Shown here: in pieces, positions 55,321 through 64,000 of the stretch
How positions within the stretch are numbered: the first letter of the stretch is position 1
Layout of the letters: the number at the start of each line of letters is the position of its first letter
Origin: Epiperipatus broadwayi
Lineage: Eukaryota; Onychophora; Udeonychophora; Euonychophora; Peripatidae
Direction: 5' to 3'
Assembly: GCA_028023455.1 (NCBI GenBank)
Contig: JAQFVV010000043.1
Span: 1,671,483-1,735,482 of the forward strand
DNA length: 64,000 nt
Notes under the pieces: generated by a model
Told to the model about the DNA's origin: nothing
The model's input: only the letters and a program-made list of their open reading frames with translations
Databases searched by the model: none
Made by a program: the position numbers and the translations under genes

Positions 55321-56414
55321 GATAGATAGAAGAGAATATATACCTCATCAGCTGATCAGAAAAGTGATATTAATCAAAAACAAATCACAATAAGAATTAT
55401 ATAAATGATGTTAAAAGCAAACTATAACTTCTTCAATGGAAGAAGAAAGACCTTTTCATAAAACTTTACATGTACACAAACCACCTGCTAAACTTAAGAA
55501 CTATATATATATATATATCAATAAAGGCAATTTCTAAAATAAGGGGAAGATTGGAATATCTGTGCATATAATGTATATATCGTAAATAAAGATCATTTTA
55601 TTAGTTTTTGTAAATATATGCAGATTATTTCAATTTAACTACTCTAGAAAAATATACATATGCATCTAGTTAAGATTTATAAATTAATTACTTATATAAA
55701 ATAGAATGGTATAAATCCTGCCAACCATCAGAATGATGTGATATTGGAGCCATACAGAAATGGTTCATCAGTAACATAATAAAACTGAGAAATCAATCCG
55801 ATAACAGTAAGAAGCTAGTAGGTGTACTAAAAGCAAACGTTAAATCTGAGCGTATGTGTGAAGCAAACGTTAAGTCTGAACGTATGTGTGCTATGCAAAC
55901 ATGTGAAAGGAACTTTTAGAGAGTTTGAAAAAATAATTGTATCGCCTGATAAAGACAGATTTAAATTTCCATAAGAATATTACTTCTAAAAGCTACTCTT
56001 ATATATCTAACCGAATCAAACATATCTGCATTTAAAATGATTGTGAAATTTGAAACACAAAATGGGTATTTAATCTTAACCTTGGTACATCCAAATGCTA
56101 AACATCACTAGAGGATAAATAAATCTTAAGAGACTTGTTTCATTGGAATGGACTTAAATTCCTTTATATTTTTTTGCTTTGTTATTATTGTTAAATAAAT
56201 GCTCTGTTACTGAACTTGTGTTTATGTAATGTTAACATTTACACTTCATGACTCGTATTTTAAATACTCTCACAACATAGGAATTATGGGAACGCGGTAA
56301 ATAAAATAATAAATTTCAGGATACATAGTAAATTCCAATGAAAAAGGGGATTGGTTCTTTCTCCAAGCTTCCTGCAGCTATATCTCCGTGTGCCTGGATC
56401 ACAAGTTATGAAAT
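55321..56414. other. non-coding; includes a 30-bp tandem duplication at 55831-55890
   Basis: AAGCAAACGTTAAATCTGAG with CGTATGTGTG at 55831-55860 is repeated at 55861-55890 with two differences. Otherwise A+T-rich DNA with TA repeats (55503-55520). No gene seen. Confidence 0.55.
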
Positions 56415-56419
56415 GTGTG

Positions 56420-56640
56420 TTTCGTAGCTTCATCGCTCAACTTTAATCCTCTCCATAACATCATAAAATCTTGTAAACAATTTGAAAACATTACTGTCAC
56501 ACACAGTATGAATCACTTCAAATATTTCAATAGCAGCTTTGCCCAATTTGGAAACGTTAGCGCAATAATCCATCACGGGTTAAGGTACAAAACACTACCT
56601 TATTTCACGTTGAAATTCATGATCAAGATATACTATCATC
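56420..56640 (-). mobile_element. mariner-like transposase fragment (HTH region), copy 2
   Basis: The minus strand reads CANVSKLGKAAIEIFEVIHT, VCDSNVFKLFTRFYDVMERI and KVE before a stop, the same N-terminal helix-turn-helix segment as copies 1 and 3 with small deletions. A segment with ATTTCAACGTGAAATAAGG lies just upstream. No catalytic domain follows. Confidence 0.65.
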
Positions 56641-57008
56641 TTAAAAATTTTTTGGTGAATAGCTAAATTATGTACACTTCAGATATCTTGGAAAAAGAAC
56701 CAGTCACTAGCCATCTTGTCACTCAGACATCCTGAGTGTCATTAAAAACAGATGCAACAAAGGTATGCATAAAAATGGGATATAACGACTATAATTAATA
56801 ACACTGAAAAAGAAGTGAAAGAGCTATATAAAACGATTCAAAATAAAATTATTAATAATATATATTGTGTGTGAAAAAGTGATTCTACACGTTTGTGTAA
56901 TATTATAAATAAAATTTTTTTGGCCCATAGTTTTATTTAACTTTTGTGAAAAAAAAAGAAAAGATGATAACAAATCACTTAATCTTCAGCTCGCTCAATA
57001 TATGATAA

Positions 57009-57117
57009 CACAAGAATAACACTCTTACTCTAGTGCCACCTACTGTGAGAATCAGTGATGGGGATTAACAATTGATTACTACACTAGATGGCATTCGTGT
57101 AGAGTATTGCTCTTGCT
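57009..57117. repeat. short inverted-repeat element
   Basis: CAAGAATAACACTCTTACTC with TAGTGCCACCTA and, inverted, CTAGATGGCATTC with GTAGAGTATTGCTCTTGC form terminal arms around about 45 bases. The CTCTxxxxxTAGTGCCAC part recalls the FBR1 end, so it may be a distant relative. Confidence 0.5.
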
Positions 57118-57483
57118 TTAATATGAGATATTACATGTAAATAATGATGCGGAAGATTATTTTTACATTTATTCTAGTGATATAGCAAATTATGGCATGT
57201 ATTTAAAGAAAAATGTACTACTTTCCACTATTCCAAATAACATAACTACAAAAGTAATAGTTTAAATACAGATTGGCGTGGAAATAAATTAGTTTTTTCT
57301 TACTTTAGCTTTGCTCAAAAAAATCATAAAACTACTTTACAATTATGAGTAGTAACTGTAGTCACGTAGCGTAATGAAAATTTAAAGTTATGATATAAGC
57401 TGTAATTAAACTATTATTTTTATAATTACAGTCATTTATTTGTCAATCTATCCATGCCAAATAATATGAAAGAAATAAGTTAC

Positions 57484-57697
57484 CAAATCGTCAGTGATGA
57501 TGGTAATACGTCCTTCAACTTTTGGAGCTAATTTAGTTTGTTCCATTTCCACTTCATGCAAACTTGACTGCCTTGTCATCATTCGAGCACGTTTCTGACG
57601 TAAGTCCATGAAAGTGGATTTAATATCAAGAGACATATGACGAAATTCTCTTAGCGGAGGTTGATGAGCTTCTTCATTTGCCCGAACTAAACTATGC
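57484..57697 (-). CDS. internal exon of an unrecognised minus-strand gene
   Basis: A TTTTTATATAG acceptor and a GTAACT donor bound 214 bases. The first base completes the Arg codon begun in the exon at 63686-63813, then 71 codons follow: HSLVRANEEAHQPPLREFRH, MSLDIKSTFMDLRQKRARMM, TRQSSLHEVEMEQTKLAPKV, EGRITIITDDL. Codon use and composition are clearly less A+T-rich than the flanks. It is basic with several R-x-S sites and no membrane segment. The exact phase match with the next exon across a 6-kb intron makes this a real gene. I do not recognise the family. The exon ends in phase 0, which fits the candidate terminal exon at 51152-51217. Confidence 0.8.
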
Positions 57698-59224
57698 CTA
57701 TATAAAAACAGAAAATATATATATATATTTGCTTATTCAACATTTTTTATAGCCGTCTATCTCTTTAAATACACTGTACTTATATTAATTATACTACACT
57801 AAAAGTAATGATTTGGTTTAAATAACCAGACATTAATTACTATTGATCAGCATCATATTTTAAAAAAGAAAAGCAAGAAAAGCTGCCCAATTTGCATCAA
57901 ATTCAGGATATGTGAATCCCAGTGATACAAATTTTATTGCATTCCGTTGGAAAAAAATATTTTTTTATTATATACACTTAAATATAATGAGTGATTCATG
58001 ATACGAATAGAAAGTTTTTTTTTTTTAAGTAAAAGAATGTGCTACACTATACACTCTGTGTGTTAGTGCAGTGGTAGAAGGAAAGATTCAAGGATTATAG
58101 ATTTCTGAATCGAATCTCAACTTGACAGCTCTGATATCACATGACTTCCACAAACAAATAATGATTGAAATATATATTTACTGCATTGTTTTATCTTATT
58201 CTTACACATAAAACATTTTAAAAGTCAAATTTTATAAAAGTCTAATGAAACTGAGTCTGAAACTATAAATTGTCTCCTTGATAAAAGAGGGAGCTAGTTT
58301 ATAATTATAAAAATTAAATAAAATACGAAAAGATTAATAATGCTTTTGCCATAGAATATGAAAAGATGTATGATCATATTAAGGGGAGCTTATTATTATT
58401 TGATAAAGGGTGGGGGGTTTAGACACCAGGGAAAGAAGGCAAAAATGGAATAACAATTTGGACTGTAGTTGTAGTTTATGTGCAAATGTGAAACAGTGTT
58501 AAACATTATTTTTAGAATATATGATAATGAAAGAGGATATGAATTGTACGAAGAGTTTTTAAAAACTTAAAATGTGAAATGAAAAAGATAGAGATTTTAT
58601 AATTTTTTATTAGAATCTTTATAATAAAATTGGTAAATCTGAGGGCAGAATAGTAGAAGTAACAGAATAGCTTTTATTAAAATATGATAGGAAGAAAAAA
58701 AGAAATGAATTAGATTGGAAAGTAATAGTAATAAAGATCAGCTTATTATGGTATGCAAAGGGTTTTGAAGGAAAGAAATGTTCAACTTGCTTAAAAGAAT
58801 TTCTGTGAATATGACCTATGCACAGAAACTTTCAGATTTTGTTTAAATTTATTTTATATCACAATAAATTATGGTATACATTATTTCACAATTAATCATA
58901 AACAGTATTTTATTCTTTTTAGAATTTATCTGATAACTGATTAATTTGCATCTGAGCAGCTTATGTTTTAGTAAAATGACCAGCAAAATTAATATCTTGC
59001 AGTTTTTAATATTCATTTTATATATGTAAATCATTCTTTTTTTTTAAAAAAAAGTACCCATTAAAATGAACACTGCATTTTTATACTTCATTTTTTTTGC
59101 TATTAATTCATTTTCTTGTTAAGAAAAAGTGACTTATTCTCCAGGCGGCCGCTGTGTCATCTCTGAATCAACATGTCATGTAATGCCATAATTTAACTAA
59201 TCACCATAAACATTTTAAAACACT
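57698..59224. other. intron sequence; tRNA-like fragment at 58071-58140
   Basis: Intron of the minus-strand gene. GTTAGTGCAGTGGTAGAAGG (A-box-like) and TGAATCGAATCTC (B-box-like) at 58071-58140 resemble the fragment at 31430-31545. Purine-rich, LINE-A-like composition from 58320 to 58760 has no readable domain. Confidence 0.35.
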
Positions 59225-59500
59225 AGCATGTCTGGGCGGTGAGTTATGACATGAAGTGTGATTTGTATCTCCATGGACCATCTTCAATGCTCTCCTTTCC
59301 ATCACCAGTTCTTGCAAAGCGTTTCAAAACACTTTTGCAACCCATGACTTCACTACTACATATAGTTTGAATCCTTTCAAATATTTCAGCGATGGTTTTG
59401 CCCAATTTAATACAAAATTTAACATTAGCACCTTCTTCCATCATGATTTAAGATGTGAAAAATACTGGCACATTTCATGACATATTTCATGATCCAGAAC
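59225..59500 (-). mobile_element. mariner-like transposase fragment (HTH region), copy 3
   Basis: The minus strand reads NVKFCIKLGKTIAEIFERIQ, TICSSEVMGCKSVLKRFART, GDGKESIEDG, the best-preserved mariner helix-turn-helix of the three. TGAGTTATGACATGAAGTGT near one end resembles TGAATTATGACATAAAATGC next to copy 1, suggesting a shared element end. As in the other two, nothing of the catalytic domain follows. Confidence 0.75.
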
Positions 59501-59687
59501 ATCTTAATGCCTTAAAATTTTAGCCTGAATAGGTAAACCATGTCAACACATATGCATTGATTCAGGGATTGCTCTGCAGGCTTGCTTTTACTTTCTCTAT
59601 TTCTCTAGTGATTTGGCACTAATATGTTGTTTTCCCCTTCTTTTCCCAACTTAATCCTTTAATTACATGTTGTTTGATTGAATCTTA

Positions 59688-59800
59688 AAACATCACATGA
59701 TCACTATCTTCCATGCTTGTTCATAACTGTTGTTAAAATAGGCAAAACTCTCTCCATACAGTAGTGCCACTCTAAGCAAGACAGAGTAATCAATGGATTA
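59688..59800 (-). mobile_element. FBR1 retroposon-like element, partial
   Basis: The AACATCACATGATCACTATC end is followed by CATAACTGTTGTTAAAATAG and the inner inverted arm GGCAAAACTCTCTCCATACA with CAGAGTAATCAATGGATTAC. The opposite end is missing, and no duplication was found. Confidence 0.75.
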
Positions 59801-60888
59801 CTTGGTCAGTTTTTTTTTCTCCTCTTTCTTTTTGGTAGATTTTACCCTTGATTATATTATTAAGTAAAGTAATATATAATAAATTAAGCATATTAATATA
59901 TGTTCAGCTTTACAAATACCAATTTTATGAAGGAACATATTATTATTGTTATCTAATCACCCAAATATAATTTAAATTATATATTCAAATGAGTATAAGA
60001 CATCAATTTAGATAACCTTTTTACCTCTCTACATTCTACAATATTTGGTTTACCCTTCGATTTAAGCTCGATTGATTTACGAGGCTTATAAAATATAACA
60101 GCTCTACAGCTAATCAAGACTATATAAGTTTCAATAACTTATTTTCCCATAATTCTAATTTCCTTTATTAACTGTAATGTAAATTAAAATTACGGGAAAG
60201 TAGATTAATATATATATATATGTTTTGTGTCAGAGTTTCTTTGCATCTGAGAAATCTGCTCTGGTAGAGAACCTATTAGGATTGGATTTGTAATGTAATT
60301 TTGCCTAATGATTTAATTGTAAACTAGTGTACTTACTTTATATTGAAATAGTTATTTCATGTGGTCAGTGAAGGAGGGGCCATTTTGATGCATTACACAT
60401 TAAGCTAAAGCTAGTGAGCTAGTAAAACCAGCGAAATGTTCTATAAAGTAGAATTTTACATGTTAAAATCAAATTTCATAAACAAATAAATGTGTATGGA
60501 TATAAAAGTATATATTAGAATCAAATTTCATGAACACACACGCGTGTATATATACTGAAGCATATGTAAAATTAAAACTTTTTACTTTTAGATAAGATTT
60601 TTTTTATATACTTAACGGTTTTTTTTTTTTTAAGCATCAATAAGTTTTAATCCTTTTGTTAAAAAAAAAAATAGGAATTTTCTTAGAATTTAAATTAAAC
60701 TAAAACAAGTTCAAGAAATAAAACAAATATTAATTTAGTGTGTAAAGATTAGCATCATATAGATGAAACTTAGTTACGGGAAGCATTTCATTTGATTAAT
60801 TTCTGCAATGATTAATTAAATTCAGAAAATTTATAATAAACTTTATCATATCTATTGTTTTATCTTATTATTCTACACAAATAAAGCG
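59801..60888. other. intron sequence, nothing recognised
   Basis: A+T-rich. A short near-duplicate (AATCAAATTTCATAAACAAA at about 60467 and AATCAAATTTCATGAACACA at about 60520) is the only repeat seen. Confidence 0.5.
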
Positions 60889-61046
60889 TGATAAACAGAG
60901 CAACCACAATTAATTATAAACAACAATTTGCCAAGTGCTTTCAGTACTGTTGACGCCACGATTCTGGTATACAGTACCGAAAGCGCTTGGCATATTGTTG
61001 TTTATAATTCATGTTTTTTTTGCATTTTGGTTGCTCTGTTATAATT
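60889..61046. repeat. palindromic MITE-like element
   Basis: AACAGAGCAACCACAATTAA and TTATAAACAACAATTTGCCA with AGTGCTTTCAGTACTGT on the left are mirrored by ACAGTACCGAAAGCGCTTGG, TGTTGTTTATAA and TTTTGGTTGCTCTGTT on the right. The centre is GACGCCACGATTCTGGTAT. No coding sequence. Confidence 0.85.
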
Positions 61047-63118
61047 TTCATTATCTGACAGAATTTTTATATTATTTGTTTTATTTTATGTAGAATTTGT
61101 AAGTAACTTTACTGTATTTCTTGTTTTCTCTTTGTATTTTTTTTCTTAAAGGACCCTGAAGCAGAGTAATTTTGTTACAATGTTTATTATTAAATTGATT
61201 CCAAGAAATTTAACAGAAATTAACATTATTTCAAATAAAATTGAGTACAAATAGTCCAGATCATCTATTGTGTAACTTCTGTTTCAGAAAGTAGTAAGAG
61301 AACCATACTCCATAAATCTACAAATTTTCTTCAAGAAAACCGGGGAGCTTCCAAATACAAGGCTAGACTGTGTAGGTTTCATCCTAGACACGGTCAACTT
61401 CAGGTAGAACGGCTTCAGAGAACAATTAAACCATCAATTAGCTACTACCCATTTAAGTTATCTATTACAACACACACAAAAAAATCTTCAAAATTTGTAG
61501 AATCTTAACTACATCTTGAGTACAGCTATATTGCCTACATCAGTAAAAGAAACTGTATAGAAAATCAAGGATTCATAGTAAGAGATGCGGACAACTTAAT
61601 TTATTTGTACACAAAAATCAGAAATCAAAAGAAAAAATACTGAAGTATAATTACATATCACTGTTGAAACTTTCAACTGCTGAATCATAAATGAGAGGAT
61701 GAATCTTCGGGGGTTTAAACTATGTAGGCAATTATCGTTTTTCCATATAAATGAATTAAATTTTTGGCAATAATCAAACCAGTTCAGCCTGTAAAGATTG
61801 CTCGTTATTTCCAGGAAACCAAAATAATGAAATTTCTATAGTCCGATATGAAATAAGGCTTTTAATATAGAATATGCGTAATCGATGAAAAATTTTAAGA
61901 ATACAATTACCCTATGAGGAAACTTAAAACAAATAAAGGTTTATATGTGAATATATGAAATGAAAAATTGGAGCCATAAAACAATAATATTTTAAGATTA
62001 TTAAAGTTCATGTGATTATTATTAAAGCTAATGTGAAGATATGCAAACATAATATTAATCAATGAAGAATAGGTTTGAATTTATAAATCAAAAATTTTAA
62101 AACATGCTATACTTTATACGATATATTATTTATATGCTCAATTTATGATGATTTCCAGAAATTGTTATTGATATTAGATCTTAGTTATTCCTTTAGATGG
62201 TAAACAGAGATCATAATGATATTCGTTATCGTAAATCTATATGATCAAAATCCATGTTATGTCTGCCTATCATATCGAATTATGGAGTGATATTTTTATG
62301 CACACATCTGCCATTGCATTTATATGTACAACTAACTATATTGTTGATGGATATTATTGTATTATCTGATCCAAGATAGGATAAGGAAATATTTTAGAAG
62401 AGAATATTATAAACATGGGGTTCCTAAATTATGTTATTGATTCGATTGTTATCAAAATCTAATATTGATTTAAATGTTAAATTGTAAGAAGCTTGTTATA
62501 AAATTGAACCTCAATTATCAATGAAATTCATGTTAAGGTCTCGCATATAATGATCATTATCTTATAATAAATGTTCATTTTTATTTATTTGAAATCAGAA
62601 GTTTGACGTGTCAATTTACGTTTGCCAAAATCATTCAGCACTTTTATTATTATAGATTAAGGGGAAAGTGGTGCGTCATCTTGTAAGAAACTAGTAGGAG
62701 TCCCAGAATTCTCCCATATCTAAGAAGTGTACTAGTGATAGTTAAAGACATGTAAGATAATGGTTGAACCATCTTTCCCAGGTAATTTCAAATTTTTTTA
62801 GGTAAACAGATATATAAAATTCCTGAGTGTTTCCAATGTTATATGGCGTTATGGCCACATCATGTTCAATTTGATATATTGGAGTCTAGATTGTAAATCT
62901 AGGGTGCCCTCATGCCAATTATTACAATGCACACATAATAAATTCAATATATTTTATAAATATAATAAATTTAATGAATTAAACAACTCATTAGCGATAT
63001 AAGTATCGATTTTAATTTAAAGCTACAGAAAGTGCGTTGTTTGTTTACACATATTTATATTAAATATTTTACATAATATCCAAAACTATTATCAGTATTT
63101 CAATCACATCAATTATAT
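61047..63118. other. intron sequence, nothing firm recognised
   Basis: A plus-strand stretch near 61280-61400 reads VVREPYSINLQIFFKKTGEL in one frame but matches nothing I know. TCTAGATTGTAAATCTAG at 62885-62902 looks like a tRNA anticodon arm, but the other arms are absent. Confidence 0.45.
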
Positions 63119-63335
63119 TCTTCAGATTAAACCACTAAACATCACATGATCACCATCTCAGATCCAAGGCTCCTCACTGATGAAGGCCACAAGCCAGAAA
63201 CTAGTCTGGGGATATTGGATGAGTAGGCACTAGATAAGGATTTTATGCACAAGCCTTCTGGCATCCATTGATTACTCTGGTTAGCACAAGGTGGCACTAC
63301 TATATGGAGAGTTTTTGCCTGTTTATCTTCAGATT
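63119..63335 (-). mobile_element. FBR1 retroposon-like element with 10-bp duplication
   Basis: TCTTCAGATT flanks it at 63119-63128 and 63326-63335. The AACATCACATGATCACCATC end is joined directly to the right half of the palindrome seen in the 32.8-kb copy (GATGAGTAGGCACTAGAT, CACAAGCCTTCTGGCATCCA) and to the GGAGAGTTTTTGCCTG end. Being a half-palindrome, it carries a single hammerhead-like core. It lies in an intron of the minus-strand gene, in the same orientation as the gene if the CAGGC end is taken as 5'. Confidence 0.85.
63171..63212 (+). ncRNA. FBR1 hammerhead-like core, single copy
   Basis: TCCTCA (63171-63176), CTGATGA (63177-63183), A-GGC-CACAA-GCC-A, GAAAC (63197-63201), TAGTC (63202-63206), TGGGGA (63207-63212). 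Stem I has six pairs with one G-T. Stem II is three pairs above an A-A mismatch. Stem III is nearly absent unless two copies pair through ACTAGT. It lies on the strand opposite the presumed FBR1 sense strand. Confidence 0.35.
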
Positions 63336-63685
63336 TGTAATGACTGGAGTTCAAAACAGAGGTTTGTTGAATTTCTAATAAATGAATGAAATGGAAAAAA
63401 AAATGAAGTAAAAATTGCAATATATTTGCGTTTGTACTTCTTTTCATTAATTGAAATTGGATGAACTTTATTAATACGATAAAGTTACACCCAGACTTTC
63501 TCCTTTGAAATCCAATTGTTACGGCCCTGAAGAAAATGTTAATAAAAGATTTTTATGAAAACAATATTAGTTACTATGTATAGTCATCTATTTCTACATG
63601 ATTAAGAATACGATTAATATTTTTTAATTCATGAAAAATTCATATCATACAAACACTCTGCATAAAATAAGCAAAAAGATATTAC

Positions 63686-63813
63686 CTTCTCGAGAGACAG
63701 ACTAAACTTTGCCTATGTCCAGTTCGTGTTGATTTTGCTCCTGTTAATATTTTAATTGCATTAAAATGATTCTGAATTGCGGTATGCAATTGAGGGCCTT
63801 CATCTTCACTTAC
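63686..63813 (-). CDS. internal exon of an unrecognised minus-strand gene
   Basis: 128 bases between an acceptor (TTTTTAAG; a second AG five bases on could also be used) and a GTAATA donor: 42 codons plus AG. It reads VSEDEGPQLHTAIQNHFNAI, KILTGAKSTRTGHRQSLVCL, SR. Joined to the next exon the split codon becomes Arg, giving SRRHSLV. The sequence is conserved-looking and soluble, with a helical first part and a basic Ser-rich second part. Upstream exons lie beyond the window. I do not recognise the family. Phase agreement with 57484-57697 is the main support. Confidence 0.8.
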
Positions 63814-64000
63814 CTTAAAAATAATTTTATGTTTTTAAACACTAAGTTAGTATTACAATTTATCAGTGAAAATAAAACGATTTGAATACTAGAAAAATAA
63901 AAGGCTGTTGCAGGTTTATTATACAGAATTCACCTTGACACATTAGACGTCCCCTAACATTTTTGTGATTAGAAAACATTTTATTAAAATTAGAGATGTG
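63814..64000. other. intron of the minus-strand gene, running off the window
   Basis: A+T-rich sequence upstream of the 63686-63813 exon, with no further exon visible before the edge. Confidence 0.5.

Noticed and set aside
56415-56666. Plus-strand 83-codon frame
   Set aside because: It is antisense to the second mariner fragment.
62885-62902. Anticodon-arm-like TCTAGATTGTAAATCTAG as a tRNA-Thr
   Set aside because: No D arm, T arm or acceptor stem can be drawn around it.
63142-63447. Minus-strand 101-codon frame as a gene
   Set aside because: Much of it is FBR1 element sequence. The open frame is incidental.
1-64000. CRISPR arrays, operons, ribosome binding sites or phage genes
   Set aside because: No regular spaced repeats or prokaryotic gene layout. 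Splice sites, SINEs and LINEs show a eukaryotic genome.

Overview
This is an A+T-rich stretch of animal (metazoan) nuclear DNA. There are no operons or bacterial-style genes. Short exons are separated by kilobase introns with GT..AG borders, and most of the rest is decayed transposable elements, palindromes and simple repeats. The mix of APE-type LINEs, an RTE-like LINE, Ty3/gypsy and mariner remnants, a possible Penelope tail and a tRNA-derived SINE suggests an invertebrate. I cannot fix the phylum from sequence alone.

Host gene. The only convincing host gene is on the minus strand and enters from beyond the right edge. Two exons, 63686-63813 and 57484-57697, join in matching phase. They encode a basic, serine-rich segment that I do not recognise. 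Further left are one possible terminal exon (51152-51217, phase 0, with a nearby AATAAA) and a possible second 3' end built from 45823-45891 and 44159-44300, which match each other in phase. Much of the right third of the window would therefore be intron.

Layout. 1-6 kb: palindromes, a SINE and a LINE 3' fragment. 6.1-9.9 kb: a LINE (called LINE-A here) with endonuclease, reverse transcriptase and a C-terminal Cys/His knuckle, broken by stops and frameshifts. 10.5-12.2 kb: a 1.2-kb foldback and a palindrome. 12.4-20 kb: a dispersed repeat pair, an A-rich decayed stretch and RTE fragments. 20-25 kb: foldbacks and a second LINE type. 25.2-25.8 kb: a GC-richer island. 28.3-31.4 kb: RTE, a palindrome carrying hammerhead-ribozyme-like cores, and a Ty3/gypsy remnant. 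32.8-38.4 kb: many palindromes, SINEs and a hAT MITE. 44-64 kb: the host gene with mariner, gypsy, SINE and a Penelope-like tail in its putative introns.

Most interesting signal. A short dispersed element (called FBR1 here) has constant ends and target-site duplications of 9 to 13 bp. Its long copies, and the unrelated palindrome at 28889-29199, carry the order stem I, CTGANGA, hairpin, GAAA, tiny stem III, GTC, stem I. This is the layout of a type I hammerhead ribozyme. The best case, minus strand 28985-29026, satisfies every core position. These are inferences from reading and hand folding. No search or folding program was run.
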